A stretch of 10,327 nucleotides of DNA. It comes from a bacterium. Lineage in GTDB: Bacteria; Patescibacteriota; Gracilibacteria; UM-FILTER-43-11. The notes beneath the pieces were generated by a model, which had not been told where the DNA came from, searched no databases, and was given only the letters and a program-made list of their open reading frames with translations. Shown here one piece after another: positions 1 through 6,898 of this stretch (positions are counted from its first letter, which is position 1; each line of letters opens with the position of its first letter). The translations under genes were made by a program, and so were the position numbers. The DNA lies in the NCBI GenBank assembly GCA_030426875.1, contig JAUHXI010000034.1:1-10327 (forward strand). Direction: 5' to 3'.

Positions 1-223
1 TCAATACTTCCAAATAAGGAATGAATCCTTTCTTCAGTTTAATGCTTAGCTCACGTTCTTCATCCAATTTAAAATCAACGCCTTTTTCAAGTTGATCACT
101 ATTGTTTAGCTGGGCGATCTGACGACCTCCACATGCGATTGTCATCCCCGTCCATCCTTTAGCCCACGTCAGCTCAAGAACTTCATTCGTCTTTCCATTT
201 AGATATAGTGTTTTTTTAGCCAT
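1..223 (-). CDS. Partial hypothetical protein, N-terminal 74 residues
   Basis: An ATG at 223 opens a frame that stays open to the window edge; the apparent TGA at the very edge is out of frame, so the gene continues to the left. The visible 74 residues start MAKKTLYLNG and alternate hydrophobic and polar residues, with several Gly turns, as in a small beta-rich domain. There is no signal peptide or membrane segment in this part. The residues at the edge (KKGFIPYLEVL) look like the last strand before another domain. I do not recognise the family. It faces away from the lipoprotein gene across 510 bp of non-coding DNA. No Shine-Dalgarno motif precedes the start. That it is a real gene is fairly sure; the function is unknown. 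Confidence 0.6.
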   Translation of the reverse strand, partial: MAKKTLYLNGKTNEVLELTWAKGWTGMTIACGGRQIAQLNNSDQLEKGVDFKLDEERELSIKLKKGFIPYLEVL

Positions 224-733
224 TTTTATCTGATCCCATTAGGTGGTATGAGCTTATGCTGGTCGGTGAAATTAATTTAAATATAACATTTGACCATTTG
301 ATATTCAAAATCATACAGCTATTTTCTACTATTTTTATCCCTCAATCCAACCATAATGCATAAATTCAACGTTAAGATATTTGTGTTTATGGGATCACCC
401 CTTTTTTAGTTTGAAACCTTCTTCACTTCAACCTCAACTCCCACTGTAATATCCTAGCCCTACATTTCACCTCTTTTTTTGTTTGTTTTTTTCTTCATAG
501 AAAATACACATTAAGAAATATATATCCCATTTTAGCGCAAAACTTTCTCGGAGGAAAAATCTACTGATCCTTTATGATCGATTTATCAGTTGTTTTTCAT
601 TCATTACCCTTGACAAGGTAATATTTTTAGAATACTATTCATAATAGTGTTTAAATTTGAATCTAAATGCAGTATAATTTATTCAATTTTATTCAGTTAT
701 TTAATCCTTTATTTTTTTTAATTCATTTCAAAC
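224..733. other. AT-rich non-coding region between divergent genes
   Basis: This 510-bp stretch separates two divergent genes. It is very AT-rich, with many T runs and stops in all frames; the only start-to-stop frames are under about 20 codons and unconvincing. Its clearest content is the sigma70-like promoter at 610-638 for the plus-strand lipoprotein, and a second isolated TATAAT at 673-678 with a poor -35. A GGAGG at about 551-555 is not followed by a usable start. I see no tRNA, riboswitch or convincing RNA fold. Confidence 0.6.
610..638 (+). promoter_or_regulatory. Sigma70-like promoter of the lipoprotein gene
   Basis: A perfect -35 hexamer TTGACA (610-615) is followed by a 17-bp spacer and the -10 hexamer TACTAT (633-638). 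This predicts a start near 645 and an untranslated leader of about 90 nt before the ATG at 734. A second TATAAT at 673-678 could give a shorter leader, but its upstream hexamer is poor. Assignment rests on consensus match and position only. Confidence 0.6.
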
Positions 734-1222
734 ATGAAAAAATTATTTACCGGTCTAATGGTTGCTGTGGTGGCCATGACTACAAGTGGCTGTGATTTAT
801 TTGCTGATCCAGTTGCTTACAATGATCAACTCAATGAGCTCAATGAAGAGAGTGTGGGGGCATTTTTTGACTTTGGCATGGCTCTGGGTTCAGGTGGAGA
901 TGCTGACGCTCTAGAGGCTGAGCGAGTTGAAGCGCTTGAAATAGTAGAGGGAGTTCGAGATCAAGTGGCAGCTTTAGAGGACTTTGGAGGAAATACTGAC
1001 TTTAGAGATTCAGTGGTAGATCTCCAAGAGCTCTACATTGAAGTTCTAGAGGAGGACGTTGTTGAATTGATTGACATGTACCGTTTGGACGCCAGTGAAG
1101 TTGACATGAATAAGGTGATTGAATTTGCAACCTCAATCACAGAAAAAGAAGAAGCCGCCTTGGAAAAAGTCAATGCCGCTCAAGTTGAGTTTGCTGATGA
1201 AAACAATATGCTGCTCTATTGA
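734..1222 (+). CDS. Small acidic lipoprotein, unknown function
   Basis: The 162-aa product begins with a classical lipoprotein signal: MKK, a hydrophobic stretch (about residues 8-16) and a lipobox-like TSGC with the lipidated Cys at 20. Thr at the -3 position is tolerated but not typical. The mature part is strongly acidic (many Glu and Asp), lacks further Cys and looks almost wholly alpha-helical, so it is probably a helical bundle tethered to the membrane outer face. The start of the mature domain (DPVAYNDQL) and the end (AAQVEFADENN) remind me of small surface lipoproteins of the LIC11966 type; this is from memory and tentative. It is transcribed alone from its own promoter and ends at a strong hairpin. 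The start is the only sensible ATG for the signal peptide, yet no Shine-Dalgarno motif precedes it. Confidence 0.8.
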   Translation: MKKLFTGLMVAVVAMTTSGCDLFADPVAYNDQLNELNEESVGAFFDFGMALGSGGDADALEAERVEALEIVEGVRDQVAALEDFGGNTDFRDSVVDLQELYIEVLEEDVVELIDMYRLDASEVDMNKVIEFATSITEKEEAALEKVNAAQVEFADENNMLLY

Positions 1223-1260
1223 GTGGGGTTGAATTCACTCGTTGTGAGAAATCTACCATA

Positions 1261-1291
1261 CAAAAAAGAGCTTCAAACAAGCTCTTTTTTG
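1261..1291. terminator. Bidirectional rho-independent terminator
   Basis: A perfect 13-bp inverted repeat (arms 1261-1273 and 1279-1291, loop CAAAC) has GAGCTT at its heart, flanked by six A on the left and six T on the right. It therefore resembles an intrinsic terminator in both directions. It sits 38 bp after the lipoprotein stop and 27 bp after the stop of the M20 peptidase gene on the other strand, so it can end both convergent transcripts. Confidence 0.85.
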
Positions 1292-1318
1292 TATGTACAG
1301 CAAAAAATAACATAGCCC

Positions 1319-2437
1319 TCAGCTCATTTCCATCACTCGTTCCACAAAGTTTTTCAACACCCGCGCATGTACTACCAAGCTATCAATGTCAACATATTCA
1401 TTGTCAGTGTGATGATGATTTCCCGTGGGCCCCAAAGACACACAAGGAATCCCTTTTTGATGAAAAAATCGGGCATCTGAGGCTCCGTGGTTCTGACCAA
1501 AATGAATCACCTTGCCTGTCACCTGGGCAGCCACCGCTTTGATCATTTGCACATAATTGTTCGTTTGATCTTGCTGAAAGACCTCCCCCCACATCACAGT
1601 TTCCATTTTTACTCCAGAAGGCAACACACGTTTTAATTTTTTTAGCAGCGCTTGTTTTGACCACTCAGCGCCTCCAGTGAAACGTATATTCACCATGGCC
1701 TCCGCTTCACCTGGAATGGTATTAAACTCTTTTCCAGCATGAATTGAGGTAACTGCAAAGGTGGAATCCCATGTAGAAGATGGCTCAGGGAAAAGTTGTC
1801 CCATATTTGCGAGTGCCTCATTGATTTCAAGAATAGGGTTTTTAGATTTCCATGGGTAAGCACTATGAGCCCCTGGCTTTTGACAGCTTAACTTTAAAGC
1901 TATTACCCCTTTTTCTTGAGTCACAATGTCATACTGCCACCTCCCTTCATTCACAATAACAAAGTCAGCCATAAGCTCCTCTTGACCCAATAAAAGGGGG
2001 GTGCCGTGATCACTTCCCGTTTCTTCATCGCTGGTCAATAGTAGGCCAAGTGAGGGTTTAACCGCATGACCGCAAAAGTGCTTCATGACTGCCATCATGC
2101 AGGCCACACCCCCCTTCATGTCCAAGGCGCCACTACCATATAGCTTTCCATCCACCTCTTCTGCCTCATAACGCACACTATTTTCCACCACGTCTAAATG
2201 CCCACTAAAAAGAATTTGTGGATGCTTGGTTTCCTCAAAGGTAATTAGTAGAGAGGGGAGGCCTCCAGAAACAAAGGGGCGAATGCAAATGGGGTCATCT
2301 TCAAAATAATCAGAAATATAATCAATCAATTCAAACAGCTTTCCTTTTTCATGACAATGAGACGGAAAGCGAATCAGGGCTCTAGTCAGCTCAACAACAT
2401 GCTTTTTTAGTGTTTTCTTATTTTTAAAATGATTCAA
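1319..2437 (-). CDS. M20 family metallo-amidohydrolase, DapE/ArgE-like
   Basis: The 372-aa protein has the full M20 di-metal core: SGHLD (His80 ligand, Asp82), GALDMKGG (bridging Asp106), SDEETGS (catalytic Glu138 and ligand Glu139), NEGR (Glu164) and a last His ligand in NHHHTDNE (probably His343). The lid/dimerisation domain (about residues 175-290) carries GAHSAYP with the conserved His191. The C-terminal SDARF and GPTGN resemble DapE, so it should hydrolyse an N-acyl or peptide bond of a small substrate in the cytoplasm; exact substrate unknown. It has no signal peptide. The frame upstream is closed by a TAA two codons before the TTG at 2437, and the next internal Met lies beyond the active-site His, so TTG is the probable start. 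That TTG overlaps the TGA of a 50-codon ORF (sequence TTGA), pointing to translational coupling in an operon with the upstream ATP-grasp gene. A DapE role is possible, but the ligase neighbour suggests a dedicated pathway. Confidence 0.9.
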   Translation of the reverse strand: MNHFKNKKTLKKHVVELTRALIRFPSHCHEKGKLFELIDYISDYFEDDPICIRPFVSGGLPSLLITFEETKHPQILFSGHLDVVENSVRYEAEEVDGKLYGSGALDMKGGVACMMAVMKHFCGHAVKPSLGLLLTSDEETGSDHGTPLLLGQEELMADFVIVNEGRWQYDIVTQEKGVIALKLSCQKPGAHSAYPWKSKNPILEINEALANMGQLFPEPSSTWDSTFAVTSIHAGKEFNTIPGEAEAMVNIRFTGGAEWSKQALLKKLKRVLPSGVKMETVMWGEVFQQDQTNNYVQMIKAVAAQVTGKVIHFGQNHGASDARFFHQKGIPCVSLGPTGNHHHTDNEYVDIDSLVVHARVLKNFVERVMEMS

Positions 2438-2586
2438 ATTTTACAATTATGACTTAAAATTAGAGTGGACTCCAGCATATCGTTTTTACCTAAGTATGGC
2501 AACCATTCAAGCCTTAATCGCCATATTTTATTGAATGAATTGGCCGATGAGTTGCTCATGCGCCGTTCAAGTTTTAAGTCCGCCAT
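2434..2586 (-). CDS. Candidate 50-aa peptide between ligase and peptidase
   Basis: This short frame runs from an ATG seven bases after the ATP-grasp stop to a TGA that overlaps the TTG start of the M20 gene by two bases. It would encode 50 residues: a basic N-terminal part (MADLKLERRM), a Ser/Asn-rich turn, a Trp/Arg/Leu segment (IWRLRLEW, about residues 21-28), a Leu/Tyr/Gly stretch and the tail SHNCKI with a single Cys at 48. It is neither a signal peptide nor a membrane helix. Support is positional: it fills nearly all of the gap and makes contiguous stop-start junctions on both sides. No Shine-Dalgarno motif is seen, but almost none is seen anywhere in this window. It could be a coupling ORF, a peptide substrate of the ligase, or chance. 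I recognise no homologue. Confidence 0.4.
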   Translation of the reverse strand: MADLKLERRMSNSSANSFNKIWRLRLEWLPYLGKNDMLESTLILSHNCKI

Positions 2587-2593
2587 GAAGTTC

Positions 2594-4102
2594 TCAGTCT
2601 TGAAAAACTGACTTTACCATGGTCCATTTTTCTTCCAAGCTCAGCCTAGCGATTTGGTTTGGCAATCGTTGAATGCTGGTTGATCCTAGGGCAGTGCGAA
2701 TGGCTTCATCCGAAACAATGAGGCCAATATTCATTCGCCCATCCACATAATGGGGGGGGATGCTGGCGTGCATCAAAACACCAATGTCACGCAATGTTTC
2801 ATCCACATCACTACCCAGATATTCCTTTGACCGTTGTTTTGATAAAATTCTAAATTGATTGAACGCAGCATGAAAGCCTAACTCTTCCACCGACTGTTGA
2901 AAGTCATCACTCACAGGAACATGCTCCACACTGATGAAAGACTTTTGGCGGCCATCTCTCAATCGTTGAGCCCCTTCATGGATCCAGTTCGCTGAGTTGG
3001 ATAGTATTTGAAACATCTCAATCACAGCTGTTTTTCTCAATGAATTAGACTCAACCGCACAAACGGTACCTCCCACCGTTCGCATGTCCATTTGCAGACG
3101 CCCCTGTGTCACACCTTCTTTTTTTAGCGCCATAGCCGCTTGACTCAGCAAAGCCATGGCTTGGTTCAAATAATCTTTGGGGAGCTTATTGTCGATCTTT
3201 GCCCCCTGAAAACTAGTTCCTTGAACATCAAGTACCTCTTGAGCGATGTAAGGCACAAGGATCTCACCATTCGGCATGATTTCTACAATGCCTGACAGTG
3301 ACACGCCATCGCCAAAAAAAGGCGCAACCATCATGCCAGGAGTGCGACTATTTTTATGGAAACTGTCCAATAGCCAATTCAGCAATTCCTCCTCTGACCT
3401 GAAGACGGTTTTACTCCTGGCCACCTCATAAGTGCTGCCACCAATTCGATTGATACGAGCATTTCCAATCCCACCTGCAGCGGTTGCCTGCCGAATCATG
3501 ACGCTGGGATATCCTTTTTCAAAAATTTGCTTCATGGCCCTGGCGATGTCCTGACACTGCTTTTCATGACCACCTTCCAATCCAGCCCCAATGGAATCAG
3601 GAATGGTGGGGAGTGAATACTTTTGACAAAAATGATGAAAGTCCACCTTGTTCCTTACTTTGTAGAATAAGTCATGAAATTCAGCGCTATACTCACACTC
3701 AAATGCTTGAGCAAATCGCTTTGCCCGCTCTCCATCCACATACGGGTCTAATTGCCCCCCATGAATCATTGCCTTCTGAGTGTCATTTATGCTGTCTGAA
3801 TCTAAATAGTCTTCGCTGGTGGCATCTCCAACCTTTAATTTGACTGGAATTAGTTTTGAATTCATTTGCTTCATCTGTACTGCTTTCGCTTGACCAGGCA
3901 TGAGGTAGTCAGCCACATGCTCTATGTAAGACTCAATGCCATCTTGATGGGGAAAAATAAGCTTTGAATCATCTTTTAGAAGTGAGATGCCTCGACAAGA
4001 TGCCATGTTGATAATGTCTTGGTCTTTTTTTGCAGTGACGCGCTTATCACCGCTCAAGTCCCAAATGTCGCCGACATTCCTTAGGAGTAGCTTTGGTTTC
4101 AT
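2594..4102 (-). CDS. ATP-grasp ligase, PGM1-like (peptide/amide ligase family)
   Basis: The 502-aa protein has a pre-ATP-grasp region (about residues 45-150, with YIEHVADYL and LDPY), an NK followed by a helix and 'LPTIPDS' as ATP-grasp proteins have before the first ATP-binding lobe, and a nucleotide loop SVMIRQATAAGGIGN (200-214). The metal/phosphate site is GRLQMDM (Asp339) with AVESNS (Glu351, Asn353). A C-terminal part (about 435-500, with MHASIPP and GRMNIGLIVSD) resembles what I remember of the PGM1 C-terminal domain. Such enzymes activate a carboxylate with ATP and join it to an amine; PGM1 of pheganomycin biosynthesis uses peptides as nucleophiles. The position usually held by Lys in the ATP loop looks like Arg204. 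It is the first gene of an apparent operon with the 50-aa ORF and the M20 amidohydrolase, behind a long structured leader. Substrate unknown; ATP-grasp class sure, PGM1 affinity moderate. Confidence 0.8.
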   Translation of the reverse strand: MKPKLLLRNVGDIWDLSGDKRVTAKKDQDIINMASCRGISLLKDDSKLIFPHQDGIESYIEHVADYLMPGQAKAVQMKQMNSKLIPVKLKVGDATSEDYLDSDSINDTQKAMIHGGQLDPYVDGERAKRFAQAFECEYSAEFHDLFYKVRNKVDFHHFCQKYSLPTIPDSIGAGLEGGHEKQCQDIARAMKQIFEKGYPSVMIRQATAAGGIGNARINRIGGSTYEVARSKTVFRSEEELLNWLLDSFHKNSRTPGMMVAPFFGDGVSLSGIVEIMPNGEILVPYIAQEVLDVQGTSFQGAKIDNKLPKDYLNQAMALLSQAAMALKKEGVTQGRLQMDMRTVGGTVCAVESNSLRKTAVIEMFQILSNSANWIHEGAQRLRDGRQKSFISVEHVPVSDDFQQSVEELGFHAAFNQFRILSKQRSKEYLGSDVDETLRDIGVLMHASIPPHYVDGRMNIGLIVSDEAIRTALGSTSIQRLPNQIARLSLEEKWTMVKSVFQD

Positions 4103-4140
4103 AGGTAATGGGGGTTACTTTATGGGGTTTTAAGTTGCAC

Positions 4141-4160
4141 GTTTTTTTAATTAAAAAAAC
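4141..4160. repeat. Perfect 20-bp AT palindrome in the ligase leader
   Basis: The sequence GTTTTTTTAATTAAAAAAAC equals its own reverse complement. It lies 38 bp before the ATP-grasp start codon. Read on the minus strand it gives seven T directly after GGG, so it may supply the U run of a terminator/attenuator, or be an operator or a bent tract. The sequence alone does not decide. Confidence 0.4.
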
Positions 4161-4173
4161 CCACTTTCATCTA

Positions 4174-4211
4174 GCAGGGGTGAATTCTAAAGAACTAAAA
4201 ACTACCCCCGC
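4174..4211 (-). promoter_or_regulatory. Leader hairpin, possible attenuator, upstream of the ligase
   Basis: On the minus strand GCGGGGGT (4211-4204) can pair with ACCCCTGC (4181-4174), an 8-bp stem with one G-T pair; a smaller inner pairing (AGTTC with GAATT) can form in the loop. The stop codon of a 20-codon leader ORF lies in the upstream arm. The downstream arm's ACCC could instead pair with GGGT at about 4163-4160, directly before a run of seven T, but that alternative stem has only 4 bp. The arrangement resembles an attenuator; function is inferred. Confidence 0.3.
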
Positions 4212-4264
4212 ATGTGAGTGCAAAAGAGAATAATGGCGCCTGTAATGTGAAGGGTTGACTTCAT
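4202..4264 (-). CDS. Possible 20-aa leader peptide of the ligase operon
   Basis: An ATG at 4264 opens a 20-residue frame (MKSTLHITGAIILFCTHMRG) ending in TAG at 4204-4202. It begins about 14 nt after the start site predicted from the promoter at 4285-4313, and its stop falls inside the leader hairpin. It has no run of one amino acid as in classical amino-acid attenuators and no visible ribosome binding site, so it may be chance. I list it because its position fits a regulatory upstream ORF. Confidence 0.2.
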   Translation of the reverse strand: MKSTLHITGAIILFCTHMRG

Positions 4265-4284
4265 AGTATGGATTATCTAGTTCT

Positions 4285-4313
4285 ACTTTAAGGGTAGCAT
4301 TTTGTGGTGTCAA
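4285..4313 (-). promoter_or_regulatory. Sigma70-like promoter for the ligase-peptidase operon
   Basis: On the minus strand a perfect TTGACA (4313-4308) is followed after 17 bp by TAAAGT (4290-4285), four of six matches to the -10 consensus. The predicted start is near 4278, giving a leader of about 175 nt before the ATP-grasp ATG. It lies between the stop of the methyltransferase-like gene and the ligase, so the ligase operon can be transcribed independently. Confidence 0.5.
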
Positions 4314-4351
4314 TCAAAAAGTGGTGAACTGTGATTTTAGAGTGCTGAATA

Positions 4352-5002
4352 TTAGAGCCTGTTCAAGATCTCCATTTTAGATGATTTTTTATTTTTCCTA
4401 AATAGATAACCCGAAGGGGATTTGGTATAACCTATCCCTCTCATCGTTTCTTGCAGATATTTTTTGGTGATAGTGATCTCCTTTTTCGGTACCAAATATT
4501 CATCCAAGTTGCCATCTGAAATGTTAAATTTTTCATCAGATTTTCGATTGTAAACTCCAATAAATTCATAATCTGGATCAATGGAGGCCATGGAAGCATC
4601 TCCATGAGAATTATTGCAGACCAGGATTCCACCTTTTTTAAGGTATTTTTTGACTGCTTGTCCCACAAAACCTCCGTATTGAGAGATGACCAGGTCAAAC
4701 GATTCCAATTCCTCGGGTAAGGGCTTGGCATAGTCTTGTTGATGGAATTTGAAGTGAACGGCCTCGGCGTATTCCTTATTTTTATCGATAAACACTCTCA
4801 CCTCATCGCTCTCGTAGAATTTATGGGTGTTTCTAAAGGAGTCGACATAGGTGACATCTGAAAATACGAGTGAGGGGGTGATGTGCACGTAACAGCCTGG
4901 ATAGAGGACTTTTTGAGGATTGAACTGTTCCTTTATCGCTCTAAAAAGTCCGATGGAAGTGTAGTCTTTTTGGGAGTGGAACTTTTTGTAGAGATGAAGC
5001 AT
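4352..5002 (-). CDS. Rossmann-fold protein, possibly SAM methyltransferase-like
   Basis: The 216-aa protein is soluble, with no signal or membrane segment. Its core alternates strands and helices as in class I methyltransferases: KVLYPGCYVHITPS (31-44) sits where motif I would be, TYVDSF (51-56) ends the second strand with the acidic residue that would bind the ribose, SFDLVISQYGG (101-111) matches the fourth strand, and LKKGGILVCNNSHGDASMA (121-139) matches the fifth strand and turn. The glycine-rich GxGxG of true motif I is absent (PGCYVHIT instead), so cofactor binding is uncertain. The C-terminal third is Lys-rich. The start is an ATG with no Shine-Dalgarno. It follows the ABC exporter across a 7-bp repeat region and may share its transcript. 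I cannot name its substrate; a non-catalytic relative is possible. Confidence 0.7.
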   Translation of the reverse strand: MLHLYKKFHSQKDYTSIGLFRAIKEQFNPQKVLYPGCYVHITPSLVFSDVTYVDSFRNTHKFYESDEVRVFIDKNKEYAEAVHFKFHQQDYAKPLPEELESFDLVISQYGGFVGQAVKKYLKKGGILVCNNSHGDASMASIDPDYEFIGVYNRKSDEKFNISDGNLDEYLVPKKEITITKKYLQETMRGIGYTKSPSGYLFRKNKKSSKMEILNRL

Positions 5003-5021
5003 GGAGTGGGGGTTAAATTGA

Positions 5022-5131
5022 CGATTCCTGATGGCTGATTTTTGATTTTCTTTATTCTAAGTCAAAAATCAAAAATCGCTAATCACTAATTATTAAATCA
5101 AAGGCTGACCCCTGCTCCCTCATCACTGACC
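5022..5131. repeat. Degenerate 7-bp periodic repeat with inverted halves
   Basis: Between the ABC gene stop and the next gene's start the DNA is built from 7-mers in register. Plus-strand units at 5023-5050 are GATTCCT, GATGGCT, GATTTTT and GATTTTC. The units at 5057-5091 run on the opposite strand and include GACTTAG, GATTTTT twice, GATTAGC and AATTAGT. A GC-richer set follows at 5104-5131, also minus-strand, including GATGAGG and GAGCAGG. The two AT-rich arrays face each other and give a perfect 13-bp stem (5037-5049 with 5065-5077, 15-nt loop). Such heptad tracts behave as dispersed intergenic repeats in some genomes; here they could also act as a terminator or RNA-stabilising hairpin. Confidence 0.6.
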
Positions 5132-5135
5132 ACCT

Positions 5136-6890
5136 TTAAAATTGCTGCTTCTGCCAAAGCTCATAAAACTTCCCCTTCTTTTTAAGAAGTTGCTTAAACG
5201 ATCCCACTTCCAGCACCTCCCCCTGGTCCATCACCACAATCCTATCCATTTCTTTGAGTGTCGAAAGGCGGTGGGCGATCACAATCGCGGTGATGTCTTT
5301 AAAAAAGTCATGCAAAGCATCCTGAATTTTCTTCTCCGACTCCACATCCAAATGGGAGGTTGCTTCGTCCAAAAAAAGAAGGCTCGGCTTTTGGTAGATC
5401 GCTCGGGCAATGCCCACCCGCTGCTTCTCCCCACCCGAAAGCCTGATTCCCTTTTCTCCTACCAGCGATTTTACTCCTTTAGGTAATTTGTGAATAAAAT
5501 CCTTCACATGAGCAATTTCAAGCGCCTTTTTCAACAACTTCCTCTTTTTCCGATCTTGAGACAGGGTGATGTTTTCCTCCAAACTCAAATTAAATAGTTC
5601 CGTCTCTTGAGGAACCACGGCCACATGTTCCATGTACGAGGCGCGCTTGATGTCATGGAGTTCATGCTTATCGAACAAAATTCCTCCTTCATAATCGTCA
5701 TACAATTTTAAAAGGAGCTTGAAGAGGGTTGACTTCCCAGTGCCCGAAATCCCCACAATCCCAATTTTCTCCCCCTTTTGAATGTGGAGTGAAAAGTTGT
5801 TGAGCACTTTTTGACCGTGGTAAGAAAAAGAAATCTTCTCAAGTGAAAGCGTTTTCCAATTCGGATTGAATGACCTTGATCCAGACATCTCAATCCTCGG
5901 CTCGGCTTCCAAAACCTCCTTCATGCGCCACATCGCAATTTTAGCGGTGACAAATTTATTATAAGTTTCGGCAAATTCATAAGCCGATTCTTCAATCTTC
6001 CCAAAATACAAAAGTACCATCGCCAACACACCCACCTCCAAGTTTCCCTTAAAAATTTGCCATAAAGTGAATGCGATCATCAAGAGTCGAAAAAATTCTT
6101 GATAGAGATTTAGAATACCACTTCTCATTCGGTAAAAATAAATGCGTTTGTGAATTTTCTTAATCAATCGTCGGCTAACTTGTAGAATGAAAGGGGATAA
6201 TTTGCCTCCAATCCGCAGAGACTTGATGATGGAGATGTTGTTGATGGATTCAAAGGCAATGCCACTAAAATTTTCCAACTCTAGATTCACCACGTGAGAC
6301 TGTTGGACCGCCCGTTGGGTCAGGTGATAAGAAAGGAAGTAGTAGGTCACAAAAAAGAAGAGTAGGATAAGGGCAAAGTAAACATTGATCACACTCAGGA
6401 TGATTAAGATGGCAATCAGATTTACAGTGGATTCGATGACTAGGTCGACATAAAGACGTATGGTGTTATTTAAACTGGCTGCCCCTTTTACAATTTTTTG
6501 CATTTTATTTCCACTACTTTCTTTTTCGTGCCACTGAAAATCCACCGCAAACATGTGGTGGAGGGTTTTTTTGTAGGCATCGATCTCGGCTTTTTCTGCC
6601 ACCTGGTAGATTAGGTATTTAGAAAAATCATGAGTCAAAAAGTGATAAAGGGCCACTACAGCCATAGCTCCAATCAGTTGCCAGGCATAGAGGGTGCTGG
6701 CTCCCATTTGGTAGTTAGCGGCAAAGGTGATGATTTCCGACAGGGCCCATACCGGAAAAAGCCACACAATGTCACTGGTCAGGCGTGTGAGCGTTCCCCA
6801 CAAAAACTTCCGTTTATAAGGCTTGATAAACTCCCAGATGTCTTTGATGAGGGCCTTGTTGCTGTAGTGGGGGATGGCTTCTTGTTTCAT
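5136..6890 (-). CDS. ABC exporter half-transporter (fused membrane and ATPase domains)
   Basis: The 584-aa protein has an N-terminal membrane domain (about residues 25-320) with hydrophobic segments near 40-58, 72-87, 152-188 and 265-295, and a C-terminal ATPase (about 345-584). All ATPase motifs are intact: A-loop Tyr357, Walker A GISGTGKST (380-388), Q-loop Gln428, signature LSGGE (484-488), Walker B LLFLDEA (504-510) with catalytic Glu509, D-loop SHLD (512-515) and H-loop His540. It should work as a homodimer (or with an unseen partner) exporting a lipid, peptide or drug; MsbA/multidrug-like exporters are the nearest type, and no peptidase domain is present. A TATAAT lies only 9-14 nt upstream of the ATG and a weak GAGG precedes it. 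It starts 39 bp after the AbrB-like gene and may be cotranscribed with it. Substrate unknown. Confidence 0.93.
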   Translation of the reverse strand: MKQEAIPHYSNKALIKDIWEFIKPYKRKFLWGTLTRLTSDIVWLFPVWALSEIITFAANYQMGASTLYAWQLIGAMAVVALYHFLTHDFSKYLIYQVAEKAEIDAYKKTLHHMFAVDFQWHEKESSGNKMQKIVKGAASLNNTIRLYVDLVIESTVNLIAILIILSVINVYFALILLFFFVTYYFLSYHLTQRAVQQSHVVNLELENFSGIAFESINNISIIKSLRIGGKLSPFILQVSRRLIKKIHKRIYFYRMRSGILNLYQEFFRLLMIAFTLWQIFKGNLEVGVLAMVLLYFGKIEESAYEFAETYNKFVTAKIAMWRMKEVLEAEPRIEMSGSRSFNPNWKTLSLEKISFSYHGQKVLNNFSLHIQKGEKIGIVGISGTGKSTLFKLLLKLYDDYEGGILFDKHELHDIKRASYMEHVAVVPQETELFNLSLEENITLSQDRKKRKLLKKALEIAHVKDFIHKLPKGVKSLVGEKGIRLSGGEKQRVGIARAIYQKPSLLFLDEATSHLDVESEKKIQDALHDFFKDITAIVIAHRLSTLKEMDRIVVMDQGEVLEVGSFKQLLKKKGKFYELWQKQQF

Positions 6891-6898
6891 GTGTCCTC

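Noticed and set aside
550..622. Small ORF after the GGAGG at about 551
   Set aside because: The first ATG (574) is about 18 nt away and gives only 15 codons of featureless sequence ending before the real promoter.
1219..1542. Plus-strand frame overlapping the terminator and M20 gene end
   Set aside because: It spans the 13-bp terminator hairpin and lies antisense to the conserved M20 C-terminus; its residues show no domain pattern.
5022..5131. CRISPR array
   Set aside because: Units are 7 bp and degenerate, without spacers of constant length, and no cas gene is present.
5142..5486. Plus-strand frame antisense to the ABC ATPase domain
   Set aside because: It is an antisense shadow of the signature, Walker B and H-loop region; the minus-strand gene is unambiguous.
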